64,000 nucleotides of DNA from Komagataeibacter xylinus (GTDB taxonomy: Bacteria > Pseudomonadota > Alphaproteobacteria > Acetobacterales > Acetobacteraceae): positions 62,001-126,000 of the forward strand of contig NZ_QQBI01000005.1 in NCBI RefSeq assembly GCF_004302915.1, in the 5' to 3' direction. The notes beneath the pieces are model-generated. The model did no database searches, was not told where the DNA came from, and saw only the letters and a program-made list of their open reading frames with translations. The translations under genes and the position numbers were made by a program. Positions 45,261-53,647 of the stretch are shown here, piece after piece; within the stretch, counting starts at the first letter, position 1; each line of letters begins with the position of its first letter.

Positions 45261-45602
45261 GTGGATAAGGATAACGATCCTTCCGGCGAGTCCTTCAACC
45301 GGCGACTGGAAGCGGCCCGCGAGCGCATGAAGCCCCGCAAGGCCGCTGAACGCGACACGGGGGGGACAATGTCCGATCTGGGCCTGGTCATCAGGTCGGG
45401 AACGGAACTGGTGTCGGCTCTTGTGGTCGGGGTTGGCATTGGCTGGGGTCTTGACCACTGGCTGGGCACAAAGCCCTGGTTCCTCATCGTCTTCTCGCTT
45501 CTTGGCGGTGTGGCAGGTGTACTTAATGTCTGGCGTCTTGTCAGGCCCGATGCCATAAGCACTAAGGCAGACGGGCCGGATGGCGGCCCCGGACGGTTAT
45601 AG
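45261..45602 (+). CDS. atpI: ATP synthase F0 assembly protein, AtpI family
   Basis: 113 residues from the GTG at 45261, chosen because AAGGAGG ends 8 nt before it; a GTG three codons earlier overlaps that site. A charged N-terminus (to about 45) is followed by two membrane helices (LVSALVVGVGIGWGLDHWLG and LIVFSLLGGVAGVLNVWRLV), the AtpI/AtpZ pattern. It helps c-ring assembly and is often first in the F0 operon. Confidence 0.87.
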   Translation: MDKDNDPSGESFNRRLEAARERMKPRKAAERDTGGTMSDLGLVIRSGTELVSALVVGVGIGWGLDHWLGTKPWFLIVFSLLGGVAGVLNVWRLVRPDAISTKADGPDGGPGRL

Positions 45603-45614
45603 GGAAGAACGAAG

Positions 45615-46364
45615 TTGGCGGCCGGATCATCTATCGACGCGCTCGGTCAGTTCGAGCTCCATCCAGTTCTGGGTGCATTGGGCGAATCCCTGCGGTTCAG
45701 CCAGTCCCCCATGATGATGATTGTGGCCGCCTTGCTGGTTCTGGCGTTCCTGTACATGGGCATGCGCCCTGCTGCAGTGGTGCCGGGTCGCCTTCAGGCC
45801 GCAGCCGAGATGTGCTACGACTTCATCTACAACATGGCGGTCGACACCATCGGCGTGGAGGGCAAGGCCTTCTTCCCGTTCGTGTTCACGCTGTTCTTCT
45901 TCATCCTGGCCGGTAACTACCTTGGCCTGCTGCCTTTCTCCTTCGCCTTCACCAGCCATATCGCCGTGACCCTGGCGCTGGCGCTGATGGTGTTCTGTCT
46001 CTCGATCATCGTATCGCTCAAGGTGCAGGGGGCGAAGTTCTTTGCCCACTTCATGCCCGCGGGCGCGCCCAAGGCGCTGGCCCCGCTGCTGATCCCGATC
46101 GAGATCCTTTCTTTTCTTTCGCGTCCCGTGAGCCTGTCGATCCGTCTGTTCGCCAACATGGTGGCGGGTCACGTGATGTTCGATATGTTTGCCGCCTTCA
46201 CGATCATGCTGGCCGGCCTGGGCTTCTTCGGTGATATCATCGCCGTTGGTCCCGTGGTCATCAATATCGCGCTGATGGCACTCGAATTGCTGGTTGGTGC
46301 CTTGCAGGCCTATGTGTTTGCAATCCTGACCTGCATCTATCTGAGGGAGGCGGTGGCCCACTAA
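45615..46364 (+). CDS. atpB: F0F1 ATP synthase subunit a
   Basis: 249 residues; apparent TTG start at 45615 (no ATG is available before the first conserved block FELHPVLG). Conserved helices include FILAGNYLGLLPF, and LSFLSRPVSLSIRLFANMVAGHVM contains the essential Arg of the proton path. IALMALELLVGALQAYVFAIL ends the protein. It forms the proton half-channels next to the c-ring. Confidence 0.95.
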   Translation: MAAGSSIDALGQFELHPVLGALGESLRFSQSPMMMIVAALLVLAFLYMGMRPAAVVPGRLQAAAEMCYDFIYNMAVDTIGVEGKAFFPFVFTLFFFILAGNYLGLLPFSFAFTSHIAVTLALALMVFCLSIIVSLKVQGAKFFAHFMPAGAPKALAPLLIPIEILSFLSRPVSLSIRLFANMVAGHVMFDMFAAFTIMLAGLGFFGDIIAVGPVVINIALMALELLVGALQAYVFAILTCIYLREAVAH

Positions 46365-46424
46365 CAGGCCGCACCCGCTTCCATCTATTTCAATCCAGAA
46401 CGTCTGAAACAAGGAAAACAAGAC

Positions 46425-46649
46425 ATGGATATCGCAGCAGCCCGTGAAATTGGTGCCGGTATCGCCGTTATCGCCCTCGCTGGCGTTGGCATTGGCCTGG
46501 GTAACATCTTCTCTACGCTGGTCAGCAGCATCGCGCGCAACCCGTCCGCACGCCCGCACGTGTTCGGCCTTGGCATGCTGGGCTTCGCCCTGACGGAAGC
46601 CGTGGCCCTGTATGCGCTGCTGATCGCGTTCCTGATCCTGTTCGTCTGA
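46425..46649 (+). CDS. atpE: F0F1 ATP synthase subunit c
   Basis: 74 residues forming a two-helix hairpin: a Gly-rich first helix ([21 protein letters not shown]), polar loop RNPS, and a second helix [20 protein letters not shown] with the proton-binding Glu. c-ring subunit, the normal size for alphaproteobacteria. Confidence 0.97.
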   Translation: MDIAAAREIGAGIAVIALAGVGIGLGNIFSTLVSSIARNPSARPHVFGLGMLGFALTEAVALYALLIAFLILFV

Positions 46650-46665
46650 TACGCTGGAGGCGAAC

Positions 46666-47280
46666 ATGGCGCGCGCCGTGATGTATAACAACATCCGAAG
46701 GGCGAAGTCTTTCCTGGCTTCGTCCGCGCTGGCTCTGCCGCTGATGGCCATGGCAGCCCCTGGCGCGCGCGCCGAGGGCATGCCCCAGCTTGATTTTGGC
46801 AATCCTTATGTCATCGGTCAGGTGATATGGGGCGCTGGCATTTTTCTGGTTCTCTACCTGCTGCTGAGCCGTTCGGCCCTGCCCAAGGTGGAGAAGGTTC
46901 TCTCGCTGCGTCGTCAGACCATCGAGACCGACCTTGGCATCGCGCACAAGGCCAAGACCCGCGCTGATGAAGCCGTGGCCGACCTGCATGCCGCACGCCG
47001 CAAGGCGCTGGCCGACGCACAGGCCAATGTGGACAAGGTTGTCGAGGAGGCCCGCCTGGCCGCCGCCCGGCAGACCGAGGAAATGAACGCACGCCTTGCC
47101 GCCGAGATCAGTGATGCCGAGACCCGCATCGCGCAGGCCCGGACACAGGCACTGGCATCCGTTCGCGAGATTTCCACAAACACGGCGGAAACGCTGATCA
47201 ATCAGTTATCTGGCATTGCCGCCCCGGCCGATTTCGTGACGGCAAAGGTCGGTTCTGCTGCGGCAGCACGTGGTCTCTGA
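46666..47280 (+). CDS. atpG: F0F1 ATP synthase subunit b'
   Basis: 204 residues. One membrane helix (VIWGAGIFLVLYLLLSRSALP) follows a 45-residue N-terminal segment with a signal-like hydrophobic stretch. The rest is a long Ala/Arg/Glu-rich coiled coil of the peripheral stalk. Paired b' and b genes are typical of Rhodospirillales and photosynthetic bacteria. The gene symbol varies between genomes (atpF', atpX, atpG). Confidence 0.92.
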   Translation: MARAVMYNNIRRAKSFLASSALALPLMAMAAPGARAEGMPQLDFGNPYVIGQVIWGAGIFLVLYLLLSRSALPKVEKVLSLRRQTIETDLGIAHKAKTRADEAVADLHAARRKALADAQANVDKVVEEARLAAARQTEEMNARLAAEISDAETRIAQARTQALASVREISTNTAETLINQLSGIAAPADFVTAKVGSAAAARGL

Positions 47281-47310
47281 CCCGCTGCCCAAGACAGACA
47301 GGTCATAATC

Positions 47311-47805
47311 ATGTTTCATGATCCCCGTTTCTGGTCGGCTGTTGCCTTTGTCCTGTTTTTCGTCCTGTTCGGGCGTTCACTGTGGAAACCCCTGGTGAGC
47401 GCGCTCGACGGGCGGGCAGAGCGCATCCGTGCCGAGCTTGATGAGGCAGCCCGCCTGCGCCGCGAGGCCGAGCAGATGCTGGAGGACGCAACGCGCGACC
47501 GCGAGGCGGCACTCGCCGAAGCCAAGGAACTGGTCGAGCACTCCCTGCGCGAAGCTGCGAACATTGCGGAAAAAGCCCGCAAGGACGCCGAGGATATTGC
47601 CGCGCGGCGTGAGCAGATGGCCAAGGACCGGATTACATCGGCCGAGCGTTCCGCCCTGCGCGAAGTGCGTGAGACGGCTGTTGACATCGCCATCCAGGCT
47701 GCCCGCGAGACGCTGGCTGCAAGCCTGCCCGCAGATGCTGATGCCAAGATCATCGACAAGGCGATCGGCGACCTGCCGTCAGCCCTTTCCCAGCGCGCTG
47801 CCTGA
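47311..47805 (+). CDS. atpF: F0F1 ATP synthase subunit b
   Basis: 164 residues. An N-terminal membrane helix (FWSAVAFVLFFVLFGRSLW) is followed by a charged coiled coil and the typical ADKRITSAERSALREVR-like stretch. It forms the peripheral stalk with b'. F1 genes are not adjacent: a glycosyltransferase follows 21 bp later. Confidence 0.94.
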   Translation: MFHDPRFWSAVAFVLFFVLFGRSLWKPLVSALDGRAERIRAELDEAARLRREAEQMLEDATRDREAALAEAKELVEHSLREAANIAEKARKDAEDIAARREQMAKDRITSAERSALREVRETAVDIAIQAARETLAASLPADADAKIIDKAIGDLPSALSQRAA

Positions 47806-47826
47806 TTGCCTTTGCAGCCGCCCGCC

Positions 47827-48582
47827 ATGCAGGACAGCAATAACGGGGCGTCTTCACGCCCCGTTTTGTCCATTATCGCCGCCGTACTGAACGAGAGCGG
47901 CAACATCCGCCCGCTCTGCGAGGAAATCGCGGCCGTGCTCGACCGCCTGCCCCCTGCTGAAATCATCTTTGTGGATGATGGCAGCACGGATGGTACGGGG
48001 GCGGAGCTTGAAGCGGTCAGGCGTGATGGCATCCTGCCGCATCTGCGCATTCTCGGCCATGAGGCCGCCTACGGCAAATCCGCCGGGCTGCGTACGGGTG
48101 TTGAAGCCGCGCGGGGGGAATGGGTCATTCTGCTTGATGGCGATGGGCAGGATAACCCCATCGACTTCATCAACATGATGGCGCTGTGCCAGGAGGCCAG
48201 CGGGCGCGCGCCCCTGGTGGTGGGTGTGCGCACCAAGCGGCGCGATACCCTGTCGCGCAGGCTGGCCTCGCGTTTTGCCAATGGCCTGCGCCGCCGCCTG
48301 CTTGATGATGGCTGCCCCGATACGGGGGCCTCGCTCAAGGCGTTCCGGCGGGAAGATTTCCTGCCGCTGCCACAATTCGAGGGACTGCACCGTTTCCTGC
48401 CTGCCCTGATGGGGCAGCGCGGCGTGCCGCTGGTGTGCATGCCGGTTCATCACCGTAACCGGCTGCATGGTTCCTCCAAATACACCAATCTCAACCGGGC
48501 GATTGTTGGCATCCGCGATATACTGGGTGTCATGTGGCTCAATAACCGCGCCAGGATACCGAAACGCGTTACCGAACGCTGA
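47827..48582 (+). CDS. GT2 family glycosyltransferase (polyprenyl-phosphate sugar synthase type)
   Basis: 251 residues from the ATG at 47827; a TTG at 47806 is in frame. GT-A fold with LSIIAAVLNESGNI, the nucleotide site VDDGSTDGT and the metal site LLDGDGQDNP. It resembles dolichol-phosphate mannose synthase/ArnC without C-terminal membrane helices. Probably makes a polyprenyl-phosphate sugar for the GT-C enzyme encoded 12 bp downstream. Confidence 0.85.
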   Translation: MQDSNNGASSRPVLSIIAAVLNESGNIRPLCEEIAAVLDRLPPAEIIFVDDGSTDGTGAELEAVRRDGILPHLRILGHEAAYGKSAGLRTGVEAARGEWVILLDGDGQDNPIDFINMMALCQEASGRAPLVVGVRTKRRDTLSRRLASRFANGLRRRLLDDGCPDTGASLKAFRREDFLPLPQFEGLHRFLPALMGQRGVPLVCMPVHHRNRLHGSSKYTNLNRAIVGIRDILGVMWLNNRARIPKRVTER

Positions 48583-48594
48583 AGGGACCGTGCC

Positions 48595-50265
48595 ATGACG
48601 CGCCTGACACTGCGCCACTATGTTTTTGTGGCGCTGTCCGTGTTTGTCCTGTTCCTGCCCGGGCGGGCCTCGCTGCCGCCGCTGGACCGGGATGAACCCC
48701 GCTACATGGAAGCCACGGCCCAGATGCTGCACAGCGGCAATTATGTCGATGTGCGGTTTCTTGATCAGCCTCGCTACCTTCAGCCCGCTGGCATTTACTG
48801 GCTGGAGGCGGCTGCCGTAAGCCTGACCGGCATGCAGGACCGCCACGCCACGTGGCCCTACCGGATTCCGTCGCTGCTGGCCGTAACGGCCGCTGCCGTG
48901 CTCACGGCATGGATTGGCGCGGCCCTGTTCGGCCCGCAATGTGGCCTGCTGGCGGCAGCCCTGCTGGCGGTGTCGGTGCTGATGACCGCCGAAGGCCGCA
49001 TGGCCACGATTGACACCACCCTGCTGTTGTTCGTGCTGCTGGCGCAATGCGGGCTGCTGCGTGCCTATCTTGACCGCGAGCGCGATCTAGCCACGCCGCT
49101 GGCTGCAGCCCTGTTATACTGGATCGCGCTGGGCTGTGGCCTCATGCTCAAGGGGCCGGTGGTGCTGATTCCTGGCTTTGGCACGCCGCTGGCGCTGGCG
49201 CTGGTGGAGCGGCGCATTTACTGGTGGCGCCGCCTGCGCCCGGCCTGGGGCTGGCTGCTCATGCTGGCCATCGTGCTGCCGTGGTGCATTGCCATCGGGG
49301 TCATCAGCCATGGTGATTTCTTCTCGCGCGCGGTGGGGCGCAATTTTCTGGGCAAGGTGGCGAGCGGGCAGGAAACGCATGGCCTGCCGCCGGGCTATCA
49401 TCTGGCCGTGTTTGCGCTTGCCTTCTGGCCCGGCTCGCTTTTTGCCGCCATGAGCCTGCCCTTTGTGTGGGCGCAGCGTTTTCAGCCGCATGTGCGCTAC
49501 CTGCTGTGCTGGATCGTGCCGCACTGGCTGGTGTTCGAGGCCATCGCGACCAAACTGCCGCATTATGTGCTGCCGACCTATCCGGCCATTGCCATCCTCA
49601 CGGCTGCGGCCGTGGTCTCTTTTCCCACGGAGTGGGCATGGCCCCGCGCCTTGTGGGCACGCGGCCTGCTCGCGGCCTATGCGCTGATCTGGTTTACGGT
49701 CGGTTCCGTGTTGGCCTTTGCAGGGCCTGTGCTGCTGTGGCGCATGGAAGGCACGGTGTCGCCCGCTGCCATGCTGATCCCGGTGGGGGCGCTGCCGGTG
49801 CTGGGGCTGTCGGCCTATCTCATTTTGCACCGCGAGGTGTTGCGGGCGGTCATGGCGGCGGTTGCTGCAGCGGTCATCATCCATGTCGGGCTGTTTACAA
49901 CCGTCATCCCGCGCCTGCAGACCATATGGCTCAGCCCGCGGCTGGCCGCCATGGTGGATGACCATCGCCGCTGCGGAAGCGGGAGCATTGTGGCCTCGAC
50001 ATCGGATTCCGAACCCAGCCTTGTCTTTCTGCTTGGCGAAAACACCCGGTTGATCACGCCCACGGCGGCGGCTGATTTCCTGCAGCAGAACCAGAAATGC
50101 GGCATGGTGCTGGTGGGCGCGCGCGAGCTTGCGGCGTTCAGCACCCGCGCGCTGCAAGATGGCCTGGACCTGCATGAACTCGGTCAGCAGACGGGGCTGA
50201 ACTATTCAACCGGCAAGCATCTGGAAATCGGGCTGTATGTGGTGATGCCGCCCGTGGCGCCGTAA
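48595..50265 (+). CDS. ArnT/PMT-type glycosyltransferase (GT-C, family 39/83)
   Basis: 556 residues, about 12 membrane helices in the first 430, then a soluble periplasmic domain. The N-terminal loop LDRDEPRYMEATAQML contains the catalytic Asp-Glu typical of GT-C enzymes; PHYVLPTYPAIAIL is typical of ArnT-like proteins. It transfers a sugar from polyprenyl-phosphate to lipid A, another glycolipid or a protein. Pairing with the upstream GT2 gene suggests donor synthesis and transfer; the acceptor is unknown. A 3'-UTR repeat and a strong terminator follow. Confidence 0.85.
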   Translation: MTRLTLRHYVFVALSVFVLFLPGRASLPPLDRDEPRYMEATAQMLHSGNYVDVRFLDQPRYLQPAGIYWLEAAAVSLTGMQDRHATWPYRIPSLLAVTAAAVLTAWIGAALFGPQCGLLAAALLAVSVLMTAEGRMATIDTTLLLFVLLAQCGLLRAYLDRERDLATPLAAALLYWIALGCGLMLKGPVVLIPGFGTPLALALVERRIYWWRRLRPAWGWLLMLAIVLPWCIAIGVISHGDFFSRAVGRNFLGKVASGQETHGLPPGYHLAVFALAFWPGSLFAAMSLPFVWAQRFQPHVRYLLCWIVPHWLVFEAIATKLPHYVLPTYPAIAILTAAAVVSFPTEWAWPRALWARGLLAAYALIWFTVGSVLAFAGPVLLWRMEGTVSPAAMLIPVGALPVLGLSAYLILHREVLRAVMAAVAAAVIIHVGLFTTVIPRLQTIWLSPRLAAMVDDHRRCGSGSIVASTSDSEPSLVFLLGENTRLITPTAAADFLQQNQKCGMVLVGARELAAFSTRALQDGLDLHELGQQTGLNYSTGKHLEIGLYVVMPPVAP

Positions 50266-50268
50266 AGG

Positions 50269-50353
50269 ATAAAAGTTTTCGGGTGCCCCCTTTCTTCAAG
50301 AAGGTGGCGTTCTTGGTAAAGCTTTTTGAAAAAGGCTTTACCAAGAACTTCTT
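50269..50353 (+). repeat. 3'-UTR hairpin repeat, full-length diverged copy
   Basis: It starts 3 nt after the ArnT-like gene stop. Arms AAAAGTTTTCGGGTG and CCAAGAACTTCTT; the second hairpin is lengthened to GTAAAGCTTTTTG/AAAAAGGCTTTAC with compensating changes on both arms. Confidence 0.8.
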
Positions 50354-50356
50354 AAA

Positions 50357-50398
50357 CAAAAGGCGCTGCGCGGGTTCTGCCCGGCAGCGCCTTTTTTG
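50357..50398. terminator. bidirectional rho-independent terminator
   Basis: Stem GGCGCTGC / GCAGCGCC followed by TTTTTT on the plus strand and TTTT on the minus strand. It separates the convergent ArnT-like and porin genes. Confidence 0.9.
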
Positions 50399-50415
50399 TT
50401 TTTTGGGGGAGGGGC

Positions 50416-52185
50416 TCAGAACAGCAGGATCATACCGCCCGAGGCACTGTTGTCGCTTTCCTTGTAGGGGCCGTGGGCTGCGGAACTGGTATGGGCGTAT
50501 TCGGCCACAAGGTTCAGCCAGTCGGTCATCTTGTAGTAGGCGGCACCCACTTCGGATTCATTGCGGCGCACGAGGTCGGGGTCTTTCTCGCCCGGTGCCA
50601 GATACAGGTTACTGACACCATAGCTGCCCACGAGTTTGAACTTCTTGGTGAAGTTATACATCATCTGGACATAGTAGCCTTCCGATGCGCGCTTGCGGCC
50701 ATTGCTGGCCACGCCATCGAAGAACAGGCCGGTCGTGCCAAGGCCGCTGCCGCGATAGTAGTAGCCCACGAACTGCGCCGGGCCGTAGGTCAGCTTGGTG
50801 CCGATTTCGCCCGCTTCCGCCGTAACGCCACGCTTCTGGCCGGGAACAACCGGCACTGCCGTGCTGGCCTCGGTAGACAGCGTATGGGCAGCCCCATCGA
50901 TCAGGACGGAGGAAGCCGCCCCCATTGTCATCTCGTTGCGGGTCAGATCCTGCTGGTGCTGTGTCAGGAAACTGGCCCAGATGCGCGCCGTAAGGCCACC
51001 GACCTTGAAGTCGTACGTCACCTTGCCCTGGATCATGGGCGAACTGTGCTGCGTGGAGGAGGCCGAGTAGTCGTTGCCGCTGCCATCCGTGCCCGAGAAA
51101 TCGAACTCATCAAGCGGCTGCAGGATGCCGATCGTGCCCTGGAAGCCCTTGATGGTGGGCGACTGGTAGGAAATCTGCGGAATCCAGTCGGCATACACGT
51201 AACCGACGCCAATACGGCCAAGCGAGGTATTGCCCGGCGCCGAGTTGCTGCCGGTCGAGCCCACGCTGAGCAGCGTCGCGTCATCAAGGATGGCGTCGCC
51301 ACCAAAGATGCCAAGGTCACGACCGATCTTGAACGTGCCCCATTTCTTGTTGCCCGCCGTCACGTAAACCTGACGAAAATCGATGCCGGCGGTGCCAAGG
51401 CCCACCGGGCTGCCGCCGGTATTGGCGTTGAAGGCGCCGTTCTTGGCATTGTCGATACCGGGATACATGCCCATCACGGCCGCAAGGTCGATGCCGTTCT
51501 GCGTGGTTGAAAGCTTGAGGATCAGGCCCGCGGGCAGCAGGCCGTTACGCAGCGCCGAGGAATCGAACCCGCTCGATCCTGACGAGACGCCGCCCGCCAC
51601 CGGCATGCCGCCAGCGGGGCTGTTATAGGTATAGAACCCGTTGATGAAGCCCGAGAGGTTGATGTCGATCGGCCCGGCCTTGAAGGTCAGGCCCTTGCCG
51701 GGTACGTATTTCTCCATCCGCACCAGCGAGTTGCCGCCGCCAAGCCCCATGGAATGCTGGGCGGCAAGCCAGGTGGACTCAGCCGAGGCCGCGCTGGCCT
51801 GCGCGTTGGCCGCTGCCTGCTGCGCCTGGGCCAGCACATAGTCGGGGTCCATGCCGTTGCCGCCAATCTCGATCTGGCCGGGGGGCTGGACCGCCTGCCC
51901 CATGGCGGTGCGCATGGGGGCATGGCCGGCTGTCGTGCCCATGTGGCGGGCGGCAGGCACGTATTGCTGCGTGCGGGCCGCGCTGGCCGCAGCCTCATGC
52001 ACATGTTGCAGGTGATGGGCGAGCAGGCCGCGATATTCACCCTGCGTCAGGCTGCCCTTGGCCTTCAGGATATCGAGAAGTTCACTATAATCGTCAGCCC
52101 ATGCCTCATCGACATAGGCAAGCGACGCCCCCCCGCTTGCCATAACAACCACCGCGCCAATACGCGCCAATTTTCCTGCCGACAT
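50416..52185 (-). CDS. outer-membrane porin
   Basis: 589 residues from the ATG at 52185, which gives a signal peptide (MSAGKLARIGAVVVMASGGA, cleavage near AWADD). A periplasmic N-terminal part (30-160) includes SELLDILKAKGSLTQGEYRGLLAHH and an Ala/Gln-rich coiled-coil-like stretch (AQAQQAAANAQASAASAEST). The barrel follows: FINGFYTYN, GTFKIGRDLGIFG, YVYADWIPQISY, FVGYYYRG, LVAEYAHT, ending MILLF. This is a trimeric general-porin type with a coiled-coil extension; substrate unknown. An AT-rich 480-bp region with an operator-like dyad lies upstream. Confidence 0.88.
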   Translation of the reverse strand: MSAGKLARIGAVVVMASGGASLAYVDEAWADDYSELLDILKAKGSLTQGEYRGLLAHHLQHVHEAAASAARTQQYVPAARHMGTTAGHAPMRTAMGQAVQPPGQIEIGGNGMDPDYVLAQAQQAAANAQASAASAESTWLAAQHSMGLGGGNSLVRMEKYVPGKGLTFKAGPIDINLSGFINGFYTYNSPAGGMPVAGGVSSGSSGFDSSALRNGLLPAGLILKLSTTQNGIDLAAVMGMYPGIDNAKNGAFNANTGGSPVGLGTAGIDFRQVYVTAGNKKWGTFKIGRDLGIFGGDAILDDATLLSVGSTGSNSAPGNTSLGRIGVGYVYADWIPQISYQSPTIKGFQGTIGILQPLDEFDFSGTDGSGNDYSASSTQHSSPMIQGKVTYDFKVGGLTARIWASFLTQHQQDLTRNEMTMGAASSVLIDGAAHTLSTEASTAVPVVPGQKRGVTAEAGEIGTKLTYGPAQFVGYYYRGSGLGTTGLFFDGVASNGRKRASEGYYVQMMYNFTKKFKLVGSYGVSNLYLAPGEKDPDLVRRNESEVGAAYYKMTDWLNLVAEYAHTSSAAHGPYKESDNSASGGMILLF

Positions 52186-52665
52186 AGTATTAAACTCCCT
52201 ATGCGCATTCCTGTTGTATAAAACCCGGCGGGTCAATGGCCCCCGCCAGCCATGAAAGGGGGTAGCGCAGGGGCCGCAGGGCGCGGGAGCGTGCAGGGAC
52301 TCCTCCCCCAATGGTGGGAGGAACAGGGTGCTCAGGGCCGGTTCTGTTATGGATTCGTTGGTTAATCTTCCTTTTTTTTTATGCAATGTTCAAAAAATGG
52401 TCATAACGGAACACATGTGCGTTTTCGGTCTTGTGGTGTGCGACTGAGCAGTACGTCAGGGTGCCAGGTGGACTGGAACAGTCCGGTTTCGCAAGGAGTG
52501 CAAAGATCCATCAAACAATCGTGTTCGGTCCCGTTCATGGTTTCTGTTCAATAAAACGGCATGGGCAGGTCGGTTGCCGCCATAGAAATACACAGCATAT
52601 CCTCACAAAGCTGTGTTTGTATTTTATTAACTTAATTCTTGACCGTATCTTCCGTGCCCGCCGGT
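52186..52665. other. 480-bp intergenic region upstream of the porin
   Basis: No plausible gene in either direction. The only clear structure is the dyad at 52470-52484. The last 100 bp are AT-rich, with a loose inverted repeat (CACAGC ... GCTGTG, 52591-52616) downstream of the small minus-strand gene. Confidence 0.6.
52470..52484. promoter_or_regulatory. 15-bp palindrome, probable repressor operator
   Basis: GGACTG-GAA-CAGTCC, a perfect 6-bp dyad. It matches 13 of 15 positions of 28932-28946, suggesting one regulator binds both sites. The position favours control of the porin (285 bp upstream) or an unannotated transcript. Confidence 0.55.
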
Positions 52666-52905
52666 TCAGGCCAGCAGGGTGCGGGCCTGCCGCCAGGCCT
52701 GCTCCAGCGCATCGACCATGGTGGGCGCGGGCGCGGTCCAGTCCTGCGGGGGGTGTCCGGGCACGTCGAGGCGCGCGCGCCAGCATGCGGCATCAGGCGC
52801 TTCGGGCAGGCGTTCGATAGTGATGCCCCAGGGGGCGGGAATGCGCGCCAGCACGCGGGCCTGCCTTTTCTCGGGTGTAAGCGGCGTTGCGTAGTTATGG
52901 GACAT
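52666..52905 (-). CDS. small protein of unknown function
   Basis: 79 residues from the ATG at 52905 (MSHNYATPLTPEKRQARVLA). A basic helix is followed by short strands (WGITIERLP, CWRARLDVPGHPPQDWTA) and a C-terminal helix (TMVDALEQAWRQARTLLA). Reads as a compact cytoplasmic domain; family not recognised. A large inverted repeat (52926-52982) lies immediately upstream. Confidence 0.6.
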   Translation of the reverse strand: MSHNYATPLTPEKRQARVLARIPAPWGITIERLPEAPDAACWRARLDVPGHPPQDWTAPAPTMVDALEQAWRQARTLLA

Positions 52906-52925
52906 GGGTGCCTCCGTTTTTTCCA

Positions 52926-52982
52926 AAAAGCGTTCCCCACAAACGTCCTTATGAGTGCTTGATGTTTGGGGAACGCGCTTTT
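52926..52982. repeat. long inverted repeat between divergent genes
   Basis: Arms GCGTTCCCCA and TGGGGAACGC (10 bp, perfect), flanked by AAAA and TTTT with a 2-nt offset; 27-nt spacer. It is unrelated in sequence to the 3'-UTR repeat family. Confidence 0.7.
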
Positions 52983-53075
52983 CAACCACCTTCAGGGCGC
53001 AAGTCTGCCCCTTGACGGGGCGGCGGATAACCCCAAAAAACGCACGGTTGCCCGCAGCCAAGGATATGCCTGCCC

Positions 53076-53585
53076 GTGTCCCCTTTTCCCGGCCTTGTGC
53101 CTGATGAATCTGTTGATGGCGTTGCCCACCTGATCCAGACGGCGTTGACGCCGGTATTCATGCTGTCAGGCATCGGCACGCTGCTCAACATGTTCAACAC
53201 GCGGCTTGCGCGCGTCAGCGACCATATCGAGACCGTGCGCGACAAGCTGGAAAATGCCGATGACAAGAAGGGCAGTGAAAGCAGCGCCGTGCTGCTGCGC
53301 CGCCTGACCCACCTGCATTATCGCACCCTGCTGCTTGATGCCGCCATCCTGTTTGGCGGCGTGGGCGGGGCTTCGGCCTGCGGGTCGGCCTTCGCGCTCT
53401 TTCTGGGCAGCGTGCGTGATTCCGCCATTGCCTGGTGGCTGGTGCTCATGTTTGGCAATGCGCTGGTGTGCACGGTCATTGCGCTGGCCATGTTCCTGGG
53501 TGACAGCATCGTCGCGTGGCATGGCCTGCGCGTGACCACCTTCCTGCCGCACAAGCAGGAAATGCTCGAGAACCAGGTCGATTGA
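53076..53585 (+). CDS. DUF2721 family membrane protein
   Basis: 169 residues. An N-terminal helix (IQTALTPVFMLSGIGTLLNMF) runs into the conserved NTRLARVSDHIETVRDKL segment; two further helices (about 90-115 and 125-147) close the protein. This is the DUF2721 layout. Function unknown. A 3'-UTR repeat starts 2 nt after the stop. Confidence 0.85.
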   Translation: MSPFPGLVPDESVDGVAHLIQTALTPVFMLSGIGTLLNMFNTRLARVSDHIETVRDKLENADDKKGSESSAVLLRRLTHLHYRTLLLDAAILFGGVGGASACGSAFALFLGSVRDSAIAWWLVLMFGNALVCTVIALAMFLGDSIVAWHGLRVTTFLPHKQEMLENQVD

Positions 53586-53586
53586 A

Positions 53587-53642
53587 AATAAAAGTTTTTG
53601 GATGCCGCCTTTTTTCAAAAAGGCGGTGTTCCTTGAAGCTTT
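53587..53642 (+). repeat. 3'-UTR hairpin repeat, 3'-truncated copy
   Basis: Lead AAAAGTTTTTGGATG, an intact first hairpin (GCCGCCTTTTTT/AAAAAGGCGG), then the start of the second (GAAGCTTTA), where it stops at the 3' end of the convergent gene. Confidence 0.8.
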
Positions 53643-53647
53643 ACCAT

